From CAWBCR01 sp963787375 (GTDB lineage: Bacteria; Chloroflexota; Anaerolineae; Aggregatilineales; UBA3940): a stretch of 64,000 nucleotides of DNA. The first letter of the stretch is position 1. Every line of letters starts with the position of its first letter. Under the pieces are notes generated by a model, which was given only the letters and a program-made list of their open reading frames with translations, did not search any database and was not told where the DNA came from. Positions 45,685-54,426 of this stretch are shown piece by piece. The position numbers were made by a program, and so were the translations under genes. The stretch covers positions 1 through 64,000 of the forward strand of contig CAWBCR010000021.1 in NCBI GenBank assembly GCA_963787375.1, in the 5' to 3' direction.

Positions 45685-45794
45685 ACCACCCCTTTCGACA
45701 CACCTTGTGGGTGTCTTTTCCCCCTCTCCAACCTGACGAGGGGGAGGGAGATGTCTGGCGACCCCGGTCGGCAGACATCGGAAGAGGGTGAGGT
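45685..45794. repeat. Family-A structured repeat, copy A4 (110 bp, diverged)
   Basis: Starts ACCACCCCTTT and ends GAGGGTGAGGT directly against the stop codon at 45795-45797 (minus-strand ABC ATPase). Hairpin 1 GACACACC/GGGTGTC (one mismatch), central CCCTCTCCAACCTGACGAGGGG (partly decayed), hairpin 3 GATGTCTG...CAGACATC with an inner CGACC/CGGTCG stem. Arms again differ in sequence from other copies but still pair. Confidence 0.7.
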
Positions 45795-46553
45795 TTACAG
45801 CACCCGCTCCAGAAACTGCCGCGTGCGCTCGTCGCCCGGCTGCGAGAAGATCTGGTCGGGCGTGCCCTGCTCGATGAACAGTCCCTCTTCGACAAACACC
45901 ACGCGATCCGCCACCTCCCGTGCAAACGACATCTCGTGCGTGACGAGCAACATCGTCGTGCCGTCGACCACGAGCTGCTTCATCACGTCCAGCACCTCGC
46001 CGATCAGCTCCGGGTCCAGCGCCGAGGTCGGCTCGTCGAACAGCATCACCACCGGCTCCATCGCCAGCGCGCGGGCAATCGCCACGCGCTGCTTCTGCCC
46101 GCCCGACAGCCGGATGGGGTGCACGTCGCGCTTGTCGAGCAGCCCCACCTTGTCGAGATACTTCTCGCCAAAGGGGATGGCCTGATCCTGCGACATGCCC
46201 TTCACGGTGATCAGCCCTTCGATCACGTTTTGCAGAGCGGTCATATGCGGGAACAGGTTGAACTCCTGAAAGACCATGCCCGTGCGCAGCCTCAGCTCGC
46301 GGATCTGCTGCGAGTTGGGGCCCCGCATGTGCGGGCCGGTCTGCACGGTCGCCCCGGCGATATGGATGGTTCCCACCGAGGGGGTCTCCAGGAAGTTCAG
46401 GCAGCGCAGCAGCGTGCTCTTGCCCGACCCGCTGCGCCCGATCAGCACCATGACCTCGCGCGGCAGCACCTCGAACGAGATGCCGCGCAGCACGTGCAGC
46501 GCCCCGAACCACTTGTGCAGGTTCTCTACCCGAATGATCGAATTATCGTTCAT
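45795..46553 (-). CDS. Polar amino-acid ABC transporter ATP-binding protein
   Basis: 252 residues from ATG 46553, overlapping the permease gene by 11 bases (an in-frame ATG two codons earlier is possible). Walker A LIGRSGSGKSTLLRCLNFLE, Q-loop MVFQEFNLFPHM, signature LSGGQKQRVAIARALAM, Walker B VMLFDEPTSALDPE, switch VTHEM. The pattern is the GlnQ/HisP family for polar amino-acid import. Third gene of the SBP-permease-ATPase operon. Confidence 0.92.
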   Translation of the reverse strand: MNDNSIIRVENLHKWFGALHVLRGISFEVLPREVMVLIGRSGSGKSTLLRCLNFLETPSVGTIHIAGATVQTGPHMRGPNSQQIRELRLRTGMVFQEFNLFPHMTALQNVIEGLITVKGMSQDQAIPFGEKYLDKVGLLDKRDVHPIRLSGGQKQRVAIARALAMEPVVMLFDEPTSALDPELIGEVLDVMKQLVVDGTTMLLVTHEMSFAREVADRVVFVEEGLFIEQGTPDQIFSQPGDERTRQFLERVL

Positions 46554-47400
46554 ATGCATGTGCCATCCGTTGCTCAAGCCAGCGCTGTCCCCAGGTTGAA
46601 ATGATGGTCAGGATCCAGTACAGCAGGGCCGCCAGCAGGAACATCTCCATGAACTTGATGTCAATCCGCGCGAAGCGGTTGGCGCGGTAGGTGATCTCCC
46701 ACACGCCCATGATCGACACGTAGGCCGAGTCCTTCTGCATGGCGATGAACTGGTTGCCGATGTCGGGGATGATCACGCGGATGGCCTGCGGCAGGATCAC
46801 GCGGCGCATCATCTGCCAGCGCGTCATGCCGATGGCCTGCGCTGCCTCCCACTGCCCGTGCCCGATGGACTGGATGCCGGCCCGGAAGATCTCCGTCATG
46901 TACGCGCCGTAGTTCACGCTCAGCGCCAGGATGCCGGACTGTAACGCGTTGAGGATAAACAGCCTGCCGATGTTGGGGTGCCCGGCCTGCGTGATCTGCT
47001 GGCCGATCTGCGGCAGGCCCAGGTAGATGATGTAAATCTGGATCAGCAGTGGCGTGCCGCGCACCACCGACACGTACAGGCTGGCTGCGCCGTTGGCGAT
47101 GGCGTTGCTCGACATCCGGCCCAGCGCGCCCAGCAGCGCCAGCACGGCGGCGATCAGGATCGAGCCCAGCGAGATGCCGATGGTCGTCCATGCGCCCGCC
47201 AGCACGAACCCGTAATGGGCCGCGATGTAGGCCGGGTCGATACGCACCTGGAGCAGGCCGATTACCAGCAGCGCCACCAGCCCGATCCAGACCAGGCCGA
47301 CCTTGGTCTGCTGGAATAGCCTGTTGCGGCGCTCGTCGGCGAGCAGCGCGCGTCCCAGGCCCAGGTCCGCGTCATGTGCCAGTACATTTTCTGCGCTCAT
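46543..47400 (-). CDS. Polar amino-acid ABC transporter permease
   Basis: 285 residues from ATG 47400. Hydrophilic N-terminus, then five TM helices of the HisMQ type: WTTIGISLGSILIAAVLALLG, SVVRGTPLLIQIYIIYLGLP, SVNYGAYMTEIFRAGIQSI, the EAA loop GQWEAAQAIGMTRWQMMRRV and QAIRVIIPDIGNQFIAMQKD. Works with the ATPase at 45795 and the binding protein at 47565. A terminator-like hairpin before the gene probably lowers its expression relative to the binding protein. Confidence 0.92.
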   Translation of the reverse strand: MSAENVLAHDADLGLGRALLADERRNRLFQQTKVGLVWIGLVALLVIGLLQVRIDPAYIAAHYGFVLAGAWTTIGISLGSILIAAVLALLGALGRMSSNAIANGAASLYVSVVRGTPLLIQIYIIYLGLPQIGQQITQAGHPNIGRLFILNALQSGILALSVNYGAYMTEIFRAGIQSIGHGQWEAAQAIGMTRWQMMRRVILPQAIRVIIPDIGNQFIAMQKDSAYVSIMGVWEITYRANRFARIDIKFMEMFLLAALLYWILTIISTWGQRWLEQRMAHAYER

Positions 47401-47518
47401 GAGTTTTCTTGTCCCGTCAAATGCAGATAGGCGCCACCTCTTGCAGACAGAGGAGGACGGCTGATACGAGTGTCCTTTTGGGCGAACGTGCATCGATTTG
47501 ATTCCAGGGGAAAAGGGC

Positions 47519-47548
47519 GGTGAGGCCCGGTTCCGATCGGGCCTCACC
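47519..47548 (-). terminator. Intra-operon hairpin between binding protein and permease
   Basis: GGTGAGGCCCG, 8-base loop, CGGGCCTCACC (11-bp perfect stem) followed on the minus strand by CCCTTTTCCCC. The weak T run suggests partial termination or 3'-end protection of the binding-protein message. Confidence 0.6.
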
Positions 47549-47564
47549 TGCCACACGGTCCTGT

Positions 47565-48518
47565 TTAGGGCTGGTTGAGCGCGGCCCAGTCGTAGCTGGC
47601 GGCAGCGCTGGCCAGGTCTAAACCGAAGTACTGCTCAGAAAGCGCCTTCAGCGTCCCGTCGTTGTGCAGGCTGTTGATGACGTCCGTCACCTTGTGCAGG
47701 AACGCAACCGGGTCTGCCTGCGACTGCTTGTCGATGGCAGCCCCCAGGTACTCAAAGAACAGCGGGTCGCCCAGCGGCTTGATAGCCAGGCCCTTGGAGA
47801 TCTGGTCGTTGCCGGTTGGCGAGGCGGTCAGCACGGCGTCCAGCCGGACGCCATCGCCCAGCGCCAGGTCTTGCAGCGCGGGCACGTCGGTGTCGTAGCC
47901 CTTGACATCCGCGTTCTTGATCACGAAGTCGATGGTCTCGCCGGGGATCGACAACGTCCCGTTGAGATAGGTTTCATAGGTGCAGCCGGTGCACACGCCG
48001 ACCTTCTTGCCCGACAGGTCGCTGGGCTGCGTGAACGACGTGTTGTCCGCGTTCACATACAACTGCGCGGGGGTGGTGTAGTATGGCTGGCTGAAGTACA
48101 GCACGCCCATACGCTGGGGGGTGATGGTCATCGAGCCCACGCTGATGTCCCAGCGGCCCGACCAGCTTCCACCGGTGATCAGGGTCCAGTCGGGAGTGAC
48201 GAAGCAGGGTTCGACGCCCAGCCCCTTGGCGATGGCGACCGCCACGTCAATGTCGAAGCCGTGCAGCTCATTGGCCGTGTGCTGGTCGGCGGCGCACTTG
48301 GTATCGGCTGCACGCGCGGCCCCTTCCACCAGCTCCGACTGCGGCGGATAGGCGGGGTCGGTGGAGATGACCAGCGTGCCGCGCGCCTGGATCTGCGACA
48401 GCAGGTCCGCCGGAGCAGCGGTCGTGGCTGCGCCCGGCGCGGCGCAGGCAGACAGAATCACCCCAACGGCAGCGACCATGATCGCCATCAGAATGATCTT
48501 TCCGAACCTGATCCTCAT
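47565..48518 (-). CDS. Polar amino-acid ABC transporter substrate-binding lipoprotein
   Basis: 317 residues. Signal with lipobox LSAC at about 22-25. SBP_bac_3 fold: GTLVISTDPAYPPQSELVEG, HGFDIDVAVAIAKGLGVEPC, TLITGGSWSGRWDISVGSMT, RMGVLYFSQPYYTTPAQL and SGKKVGVCTGCTYETYLNG. Two Cys pairs (CTGC; TKCAAD with PCFV) may form disulphides. A strong promoter lies at 48647. Ligand is probably a polar or charged amino acid. Confidence 0.9.
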   Translation of the reverse strand: MRIRFGKIILMAIMVAAVGVILSACAAPGAATTAAPADLLSQIQARGTLVISTDPAYPPQSELVEGAARAADTKCAADQHTANELHGFDIDVAVAIAKGLGVEPCFVTPDWTLITGGSWSGRWDISVGSMTITPQRMGVLYFSQPYYTTPAQLYVNADNTSFTQPSDLSGKKVGVCTGCTYETYLNGTLSIPGETIDFVIKNADVKGYDTDVPALQDLALGDGVRLDAVLTASPTGNDQISKGLAIKPLGDPLFFEYLGAAIDKQSQADPVAFLHKVTDVINSLHNDGTLKALSEQYFGLDLASAAASYDWAALNQP

Positions 48519-48646
48519 TATCCTTCATCCTCCTACTATGCGATGATCCAACGTTCCGCACGGGTCGGGCGCATGATGTTGGGTGTTGAGAACGGGGAGC
48601 GTGCGCTCAGCCGGGGTGGCCTGGCGCTCACCTGCCAGGTGAATTG

Positions 48647-48674
48647 AGTATACGCCTTTTCGGTGGTTCGTCAA
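48647..48674 (-). promoter_or_regulatory. Promoter of the amino-acid ABC operon
   Basis: Minus strand TTGACG (48669-48674), 16-base spacer, TATACT (48647-48652), about 130 bases before the binding-protein start. Confidence 0.65.
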
Positions 48675-48701
48675 AGATTCGGGCGCTGCGCTGAGCGCCG
48701 C

Positions 48702-48730
48702 TTGCCGCGAATGCGCGGCTCCTGTAAGAT
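48702..48730 (+). promoter_or_regulatory. Promoter of the small membrane protein gene
   Basis: TTGCCG (48702-48707), 17-base spacer, TAAGAT (48725-48730). A small palindrome AGATAGCGTATCT overlaps the -10. Divergent from the amino-acid ABC promoter. Confidence 0.5.
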
Positions 48731-48760
48731 AGCGTATCTAATCGACAAAGGAGATAGAAA

Positions 48761-49117
48761 ATGGGGCCAGCACTAACCGTCGTCCTGACCATTGGGTTCA
48801 TTATCCTGTCGTTCGTCGTGGCGGCAGCTCTGTCGAACCGGGTCAACCAGTCGACACATCCCAGCGAGGAGATGCTCGAAAACCACATCAAGGGCAAGGC
48901 CATCGTACAGAAGATCGACCAGACGGGCACCTGGGTCAACAACAACCCGCAGGTGGCGTTCGTGCTGGAGGTCCACCCGCCGAGCGATCCGCCCTATCAG
49001 CTTGAGACGAACAAAGTGGTGCAGATTATCGACGTGCCGCAGATCCAGCCCGGCAAGGAGATCAACGTGCTGATCGACCCCGACAACAATGAAAAGATCA
49101 CGCTGGCGCTGAGATAA
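48761..49117 (+). CDS. Small membrane-anchored protein of unknown function
   Basis: 118 residues from ATG 48761 behind AAAGGAGATAGAAA. One N-terminal TM helix (LTVVLTIGFIILSFVVAAAL) followed by a soluble beta-rich domain (GKAIVQKIDQTGTWVNNNPQ, VAFVLEVHPPSD, IDVPQIQPGKEINVLIDPDN). The layout resembles bacterial DUF3592-like domains, small OB-like membrane proteins, but I cannot assign it firmly. Confidence 0.7.
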   Translation: MGPALTVVLTIGFIILSFVVAAALSNRVNQSTHPSEEMLENHIKGKAIVQKIDQTGTWVNNNPQVAFVLEVHPPSDPPYQLETNKVVQIIDVPQIQPGKEINVLIDPDNNEKITLALR

Positions 49118-49221
49118 CCCCGCCGGCGCGCTGAAGTCAAACCAATCGCTTCGGGCCCCGCTGCTGCGGGCAGTTTCTCCGCGCCTGCCCGGATAGAGCG
49201 GGGCCTCTGTCTGGAAGCAAG

Positions 49222-50081
49222 CTACCCCCTGGGGCCGCCCGGTCCGCCGCCCGGACCCCCCCTCCGTTCATCAACCCCGGCACGCGCAGATTTGTGCCCA
49301 GCAGGCCCGACAGCGCGCTCATTGCCCAGTTTGAGGCCAGCAGCAGCCCGGCTGCGGCTACCACGTAAACCAGCACGACGACGGCGCTCTTGCCTTTGCT
49401 CAGCTTGGTCATCACCACGATGCCGATTCCCAGCAGCAGCAGGCTCCACAACAGGTAGATGTCGAACTGCCCGGCCAGCGTGTTCAGCACCGGCAGCGAG
49501 GCCGCCTCCGAGGCGGTGAACAGGCCGCTGAACCCGGCGCTGACCGTTTTGCCGCTCACCAGCGTGGTAGCCGCGTGGACCACGTCGCGCAGCGCCAGCG
49601 GCAGGCTGGCCCATACCGCGACCGGGAAGATGTGCTTGAAGCTCGCCGAGCCGCCCATCGCCAGCCCCACGCCCAGCACGACGACGGTGCACACCACGTA
49701 GCCGGCCAGCACCCCCACCACGCCCACGCCCGCCGAGACGAGGATCGCCGTGACGCTGCTCGACGCGCCCGACGCCGCTGGCCCGCTGCCCTGAACAGCC
49801 GTGGTGCCGGTCGCCGCGCTGCCCGCCCCTGCGCTGAAGCTCTGGAACGCGGCCATGCGCACGCTGGTCGTCGCGTAGGCCAGCAGCGCAGCAGCCACCA
49901 CCGTGACGGCCAGCATCAGCCACCAGTACGACCGCCCGCCCTCGCGCATGCGCTCGAAGGTGGCGCGCGGGCGGATCAGCATGCCGGCCAGCGCGCTCCA
50001 CGGCGTCAGCGGCGGCGGTGTCTCTCCGGCGCTGGTTGCTGCCGGAACCTGTTCGATAAGCTGTTCGGAAACGATGTCCAC
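49222..50081 (-). CDS. Yip1-family membrane protein, one frameshift at the C-terminus
   Basis: About 286 residues. Five TM helices after an N-terminal WSALAGMLIRPRATFERMRE segment, which with SYWWLMLAVTVVAAALLAY is typical of bacterial Yip1/YIP1-like proteins. The ORF runs on in a wrong frame after VPGLMNGGG; adding one base to the seven-G run near 49255 gives a Gly/Pro-rich end GPGGGPGGPRG with stop 49222-49224. Role in bacteria unknown. Confidence 0.7.
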
Positions 50082-50201
50082 AATCAGACTCCCATCTGTG
50101 CCCTATGCTGATATCAACCCTACTGTAACGGTGGGTTGTTCAGAAGTTGTGAGAGTCGGATGCAGACTGTATGTGGGTTTGGGGCTGCGCGGGAGACAGA
50201 A

Positions 50202-50260
50202 ACCCCCTCTCCGCCGCGCTGCCGGAGAGGGGGATGTTGAGGCAGAGATAGGGGTGAGGC
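50202..50260. repeat. Family-A repeat, partial copy A5
   Basis: Contains the central palindrome CCCCCTCTCC...GGAGAGGGGG (loop of 11) and the outer end GGGGTGAGG, but lacks hairpin 1. Lies 58 bases beyond the stop of the minus-strand ABC exporter (50319). Confidence 0.65.
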
Positions 50261-50318
50261 TTCTGGCCGAGGAGCCGCGAAGTTCATTCGCGGATCGAGG
50301 CCGCGTCCGGCAGACGCC

Positions 50319-52154
50319 TAGATTGCCTGCCCCTTGAACTGGCTGACGTACAGGTGATGGTAGAAGCCGCGCCTGTCCAGCAGCTCCTGATGGGTCCCCT
50401 GCTCGACGATCTCGCCGTCGTCGATGACCAGCACGTGATCGGCGTCGCGGATCGTGCTCAGGCGGTGGGCGATCACAAAGCTGGTGCGCCCCTCCATCAG
50501 CCGCAGCAGCGACTTCTGGATGCGCGCCTCGGTGCGGGTGTCGACGCTGCTGGTCGCCTCGTCCAGGATCAGGATGCCGGGGTCGGCCAGGATGGCGCGG
50601 GCAATCGACAGAAGCTGGCGCTGGCCCTGGCTGAGGTTGCTGGCCCGCTCCGAGAGCAGCGGTCTGGTAGCCCTGCGGCAGCTGGCGGATGAAGTGATCG
50701 GCGTCGGCCATCTTGGCCGCCTCGATCACCTCCTCGTCGGTGGCGTCCAGCCGGCCATAGCGGATGTTCTCCATCACCGTGTCGGAGAACAGGAACGTAT
50801 CCTGCAGCACGAGCCCCAGCTGGCGGCGCAGGTCCGCCTTCTTGATGTCGCGGATGTCCCTGCCGTCGATGGTGATGCAGCCCCCGTCGATCTCGTAGAA
50901 GCGGGTCAGCAGGTTGATGATCGTCGTCTTGCCCGCGCCGGTCGGCCCCACCAGGGCGAAGATCTGCCCGGCTTTGGCCTCCAGCGTCATATCCTTGATG
51001 ATCGGCGTCTCCGGCTGGTAGCCGAAGCTGACGTGCTCGAAGCCGCACGTCGCCGCGCAGCGACTCCAGCGAGGCGGCGTCGGGCGCGTCGTCCACTTCG
51101 GACGGCGTGTCGATGATCTCGAACACCCGCTCCGCGCCGGCCAGCGCCGCCTGGATCGCGTTGTACAGGTTGGCGAGCTGGCGCAGCGGGCTGATGAAGT
51201 TCTGCCCGTAGCTGATGAAGGTGGCGATGATGCCCACGGTGACCAGGTCGCGCAGCGCCAGCCAGCCGCCCAGCCCGGCCAGCACGATCACGAAGAAGTT
51301 GCCCAGCACGTTGGTCAGCGGCATCAGCAGCAGCGCATAGGTGTTGGCGTACACCCCCGCCTCGAACACCTGCCTGGTTGCGCTGGCGGAAGGCGTCGAT
51401 CACCGACTCGTTGCGGCGGAAGGCCTTGACCACCTTCTGCCCGCTGATCGATTCCTCCATCACGCCGTTGAGCTCGCCCAGGTGCTTCTGCAGTTCGCGG
51501 AAGCCCCGGCGCGTGTACCTGGCGACGAACTGCGTGAACCAGAACATGATCGGCACCACCAGCAGCGAGGCCAGCGCCAGCCAGTGGTTGAGGACGAACA
51601 TGGCGATCAGGATGCCGACCATCGACAGCACGCTGGCGATCAGCGAGGTGACGTTCTGCGAGACGGCCTGGTTGATGGCGTCGATGTCGTTGGTCAGGCG
51701 GCTCATCAGCTCGCCCGCCGGGTTGCGGTCGAAGAAGGCGATCGGGCAGCGTCTGCAGATGCGTGAACAGGTCGCGTGCGCAGCTGCTTGAGCGCCCGCT
51801 GCGAGACGCCGGCCATCACCCAGTTGGCGATGGCCTGGAACAGGTTGTTCAGCAGGTAGATGGCCAGCATCAGCAGCGCGATGCCGGCCAGCCCGGCGGC
51901 CTGCTTGGTGCTGATGAACTGGTCGATGGCCCCGCCCATCAGGTACGGGCCGACCAGCCCCAGCAGCGTGTAGATCACGCACCAGCGCCGACGACGATGC
52001 GCCAGCACCGCCTTGAACGGGCCGAGATAGCGCAGCAGCCGCGTCAGCGCGCGGCGCGGGTCGCGGGCCTTCTCGATGACGCCCACGTGCCGGCCGGTCG
52101 CCGGCCCTGCATCATCGGCGCGGACGTTGCCGCTGTCCGGCTGGTCGCTGGCAT
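50319..52154 (-). pseudogene. ABC exporter half-transporter 2 (TMD-NBD), multiply frameshifted
   Basis: About 612 codons. Pieces in order on the minus strand: ARDPRRALTRLLRYLGPFKA, YTLLGLVGPYLMGGAIDQFI, FFDRNPAGELMSRLTNDIDA, LNGVMEESISGQKVVKAFRR, then NBD with Walker A VGPTGAGKTTIINLLTRFYE, LQDTFLFSDTVMENIRYG and the end FKGQAI. At least six frame changes. Start set at ATG 52152-52154 near the end of its partner. Pairs with the next gene as a heterodimeric multidrug/lipid exporter of the LmrCD/YheIH style. Probably intact in the real genome. Confidence 0.7.
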
Positions 52155-52156
52155 GC

Positions 52157-53946
52157 TCACTGCGATCGCCCTCGACCGCTGGCATCGCCAGCCGCGTCCG
52201 AGCTGGAACCCGTTGCCAAGCTGCGAGTCGTAGATTTCCCGGTAGATCGGGCTGGACTGCATCAGCTCGCGGTGCGTGCCCTGCGCGGCGATCCGCCCCC
52301 TGTCGATGACGACGATCTTGTCGGCTTTCAGCACCGTGCTGATGCGCTGGGCGACCACGAAGCTGGTGCGGCGGTCGTTCCTGCGCCTCCAGCGCGTCCT
52401 GGATCTGCGTCTCGGTCTCCACGTCGACCGAGCTGGTGCTGTCGTCGAGGATCAGGATGCGGGGCTGCATCAGCAGCGCCCGCGCAATGGCGATGCGCTG
52501 CTTCTGCCCGCCGGAAAGTTCGCGCCGCGCTGCCTCGACGTGGGTGTCGTAGCCCTGCGGCAGCGCCATGATGAAGTCGTGCGCCTGCGCGGCCTGCGCC
52601 GCCGCGATGACCTCCTCGTCGCTGGCTCCGGGCGGCCGTAGCGGATATTATCGCGCACCGTGCCGGAGAACAGGATCGTCTCCTGGGGCACGATCCCGAT
52701 CTGCGCCAGCAGCGAGTCCTGCGCGATCTCCCGCACGTCGATCCCGTCGATCAGCACCCGCCCGGCAGGCACGTCGTAGAAGCGCGGGATCAGGTTGATC
52801 AGCGTCGATTTGCCGGAGCCGGTCGCGCCCAGGATGGCGACCGTCTCGCCCGGCTCGGCGGCCAGGTTGACTCCGTCCAGCACCGCTTCGCCGCCGTCGC
52901 CGTTGTAGTGAAAAGAGACATTCTCGAAGCACGACTTTCCCGCCGATGCCGATCGGGCAGGGGCCGCGCGTCCGGCGCGTCCTGGACCTCTGGCACGGTG
53001 TCCAGCACCTCGTTGATGCGCCTGGCCGAGGCGATGCCCGCTGGCCCAGGCGTTGGAGAGCATCGTCATCATGGTCAGCGGCGCCATCGTGGTCAGCAGG
53101 TAGTTGGTGAAGGCGACGATCTGCCCGACCGTCAGAGCTCGCCGCGGATGGCTTGCAGCCCGCCCGACCCAGATCACGATCACCATGCCGATGTTGACGA
53201 AGACCGTCAGCGCCGGCGACATGCTCGACATGAACTGCATCACCCGCACCGAGTTGGCGGTGAAGTCCTCGTTGGCTGCCTCGAAGCGCTCGCCTTCGAA
53301 GTCGGCCCGCACAAAGGCCTTGACCAGCCGCACCCCGGCGATGTTCTCCTGCAGCACGGTGTTCAGCCGGTCGAGCTTCTGCTGCACGAGCTCGGAAGAG
53401 CGGCTCCATCTTGACGACGAAGAACACGATCACCACCGAGGTGACCAGCAGCAGCGGCAGCATGGTCAGCGCCAGGCTGCGGCTGGTGCTGATCATCAGG
53501 ATCAGGCTGCCGACCATCAGCAGCGGGGCGCGCGTGCCGATGCGCAGCGAGATCTGCACCAGCCGTTTGAAGGCGTCGATATCGCTGGTCAGGCGCACCA
53601 TCAGCTGCCCGGTCTTCTGCTGGTCGAGGTTGCCGAAGGAAAAGGTCTGGATCTTGAGGAACTGCGCTTCGCGCAGGTCGCGCGCCACGCTCTCGCCGAC
53701 CCGGACCGACAGGATGTTGTTGCCGACGGCAGTTGATGCGCTGAGGACCGAGATGCCGAACATCAGCGCGGAGGTGTGGAGGACGATACCCAGGTCATGC
53801 TGCGTGATGCCCTGGTCGATGATGCGCTGGATCAGCCGGGGGATCAGCAGGTCCATGAAGACCAGCGAGGTCAGCAGGACCAGCGCGGCAACGGAGCGCC
53901 GCCAGTAGGGCTTGACGAAATGGAGCAGCGGGGCGACATGTTTCAT
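52157..53946 (-). pseudogene. ABC exporter half-transporter 1 (TMD-NBD), multiply frameshifted
   Basis: About 597 codons from ATG 53946 (MKHVAPLLHFVKPYWRRSV). TMD: IPRLIQRIIDQGITQHDLG, QKTGQLMVRLTSDIDAFKRL, LQENIAGVRLVKAFVRADFE. NBD: Walker A LGATGSGKSTLINLIPRFYD, IVPQETILFSGTVRDNIRYG, signature LSGGQKQRIAIARALLMQPR, Walker B LILDDSTSSVD (the D-S instead of D-E at the catalytic position suggests a degenerate site, as in heterodimeric exporters), then VAQRISTVLKADKI. Frame changes near 53398, 53150, 53040, 52950, 52630 and 52375. Stop in the third frame at 52157-52159. Confidence 0.72.
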
Positions 53947-54077
53947 GATGGATGGGGCGGTGACACGAAATCCGGACTGCCCAGGCGGATTTTGACGGAC
54001 GATGTTTAACGCAGCCAATTATATCCAATTGGGAGCGAGACGTCACAAGCTATGAGGTTCAAAGTCACGGTCGAGAA

Positions 54078-54107
54078 CTGCCACCGTCCGGGGAATGATG
54101 CTATACT
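54078..54107 (+). promoter_or_regulatory. Promoter of the small winged-helix / diterpene synthase genes
   Basis: CTGCCA (54078-54083), 18-base spacer, TATACT (54102-54107) preceded by TGC, an extended -10. It points to the genes at 54168 and 54427. Confidence 0.55.
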
Positions 54108-54117
54108 GGACAGTGTA

Positions 54118-54136
54118 TCCGTACATCGCATACGGA
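54118..54136. promoter_or_regulatory. Inverted repeat at the predicted transcription start, possible operator
   Basis: TCCGTA (54118-54123), 7-base spacer CATCGCA, TACGGA (54131-54136). It begins eleven bases after the -10, where a repressor would block transcription. The adjacent 75-residue winged-helix-like protein is a candidate binder. Confidence 0.4.
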
Positions 54137-54167
54137 ACAGCGGCAGTGTGGCAGGCGGAGGTGCAGC

Positions 54168-54395
54168 ATGAACCTAACCGACGACCAGGTGCGCTTTCTA
54201 CAGATCCTGTCCGATGGCAAGAAGAAGACCTACGTGCATGTCGTCAAGGGCTTCGGCATGCCGCTCACGCCGATGGCCCCGACCTTCACTAACAACCTGG
54301 CCCGGCCCCTGCTCAAGCTGAAGCTGGTTAAACACGCCGGTGGCGGCTACAAGATCACCGACGCGGGGCTCGCGGCGCTGAAGTCGGCGCAGTAG
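54168..54395 (+). CDS. Small winged-helix-like protein
   Basis: 75 residues, ATG 54168 behind GGAGGTGCAGC. MNLTDDQVRFLQILSDGKK begins like a helix-turn-helix, NNLARPLLKLKLVKHAGGGY and KITDAGLAALKSAQ have the wing-helix pattern of small ArsR/YjhX-like DNA-binding proteins. No family named with certainty. It precedes the diterpene synthase-like gene by 31 bases, so probably co-transcribed, and might regulate it. Confidence 0.6.
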   Translation: MNLTDDQVRFLQILSDGKKKTYVHVVKGFGMPLTPMAPTFTNNLARPLLKLKLVKHAGGGYKITDAGLAALKSAQ

Positions 54396-54426
54396 GAACC
54401 AGCCGCGCCATTCTGGAGAAACGATA

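Noticed and set aside
6076..45794. CRISPR or transposon ends
   Set aside because: The family-A copies are single, widely spaced and self-complementary, with no spacers, no regular period and no transposase nearby.
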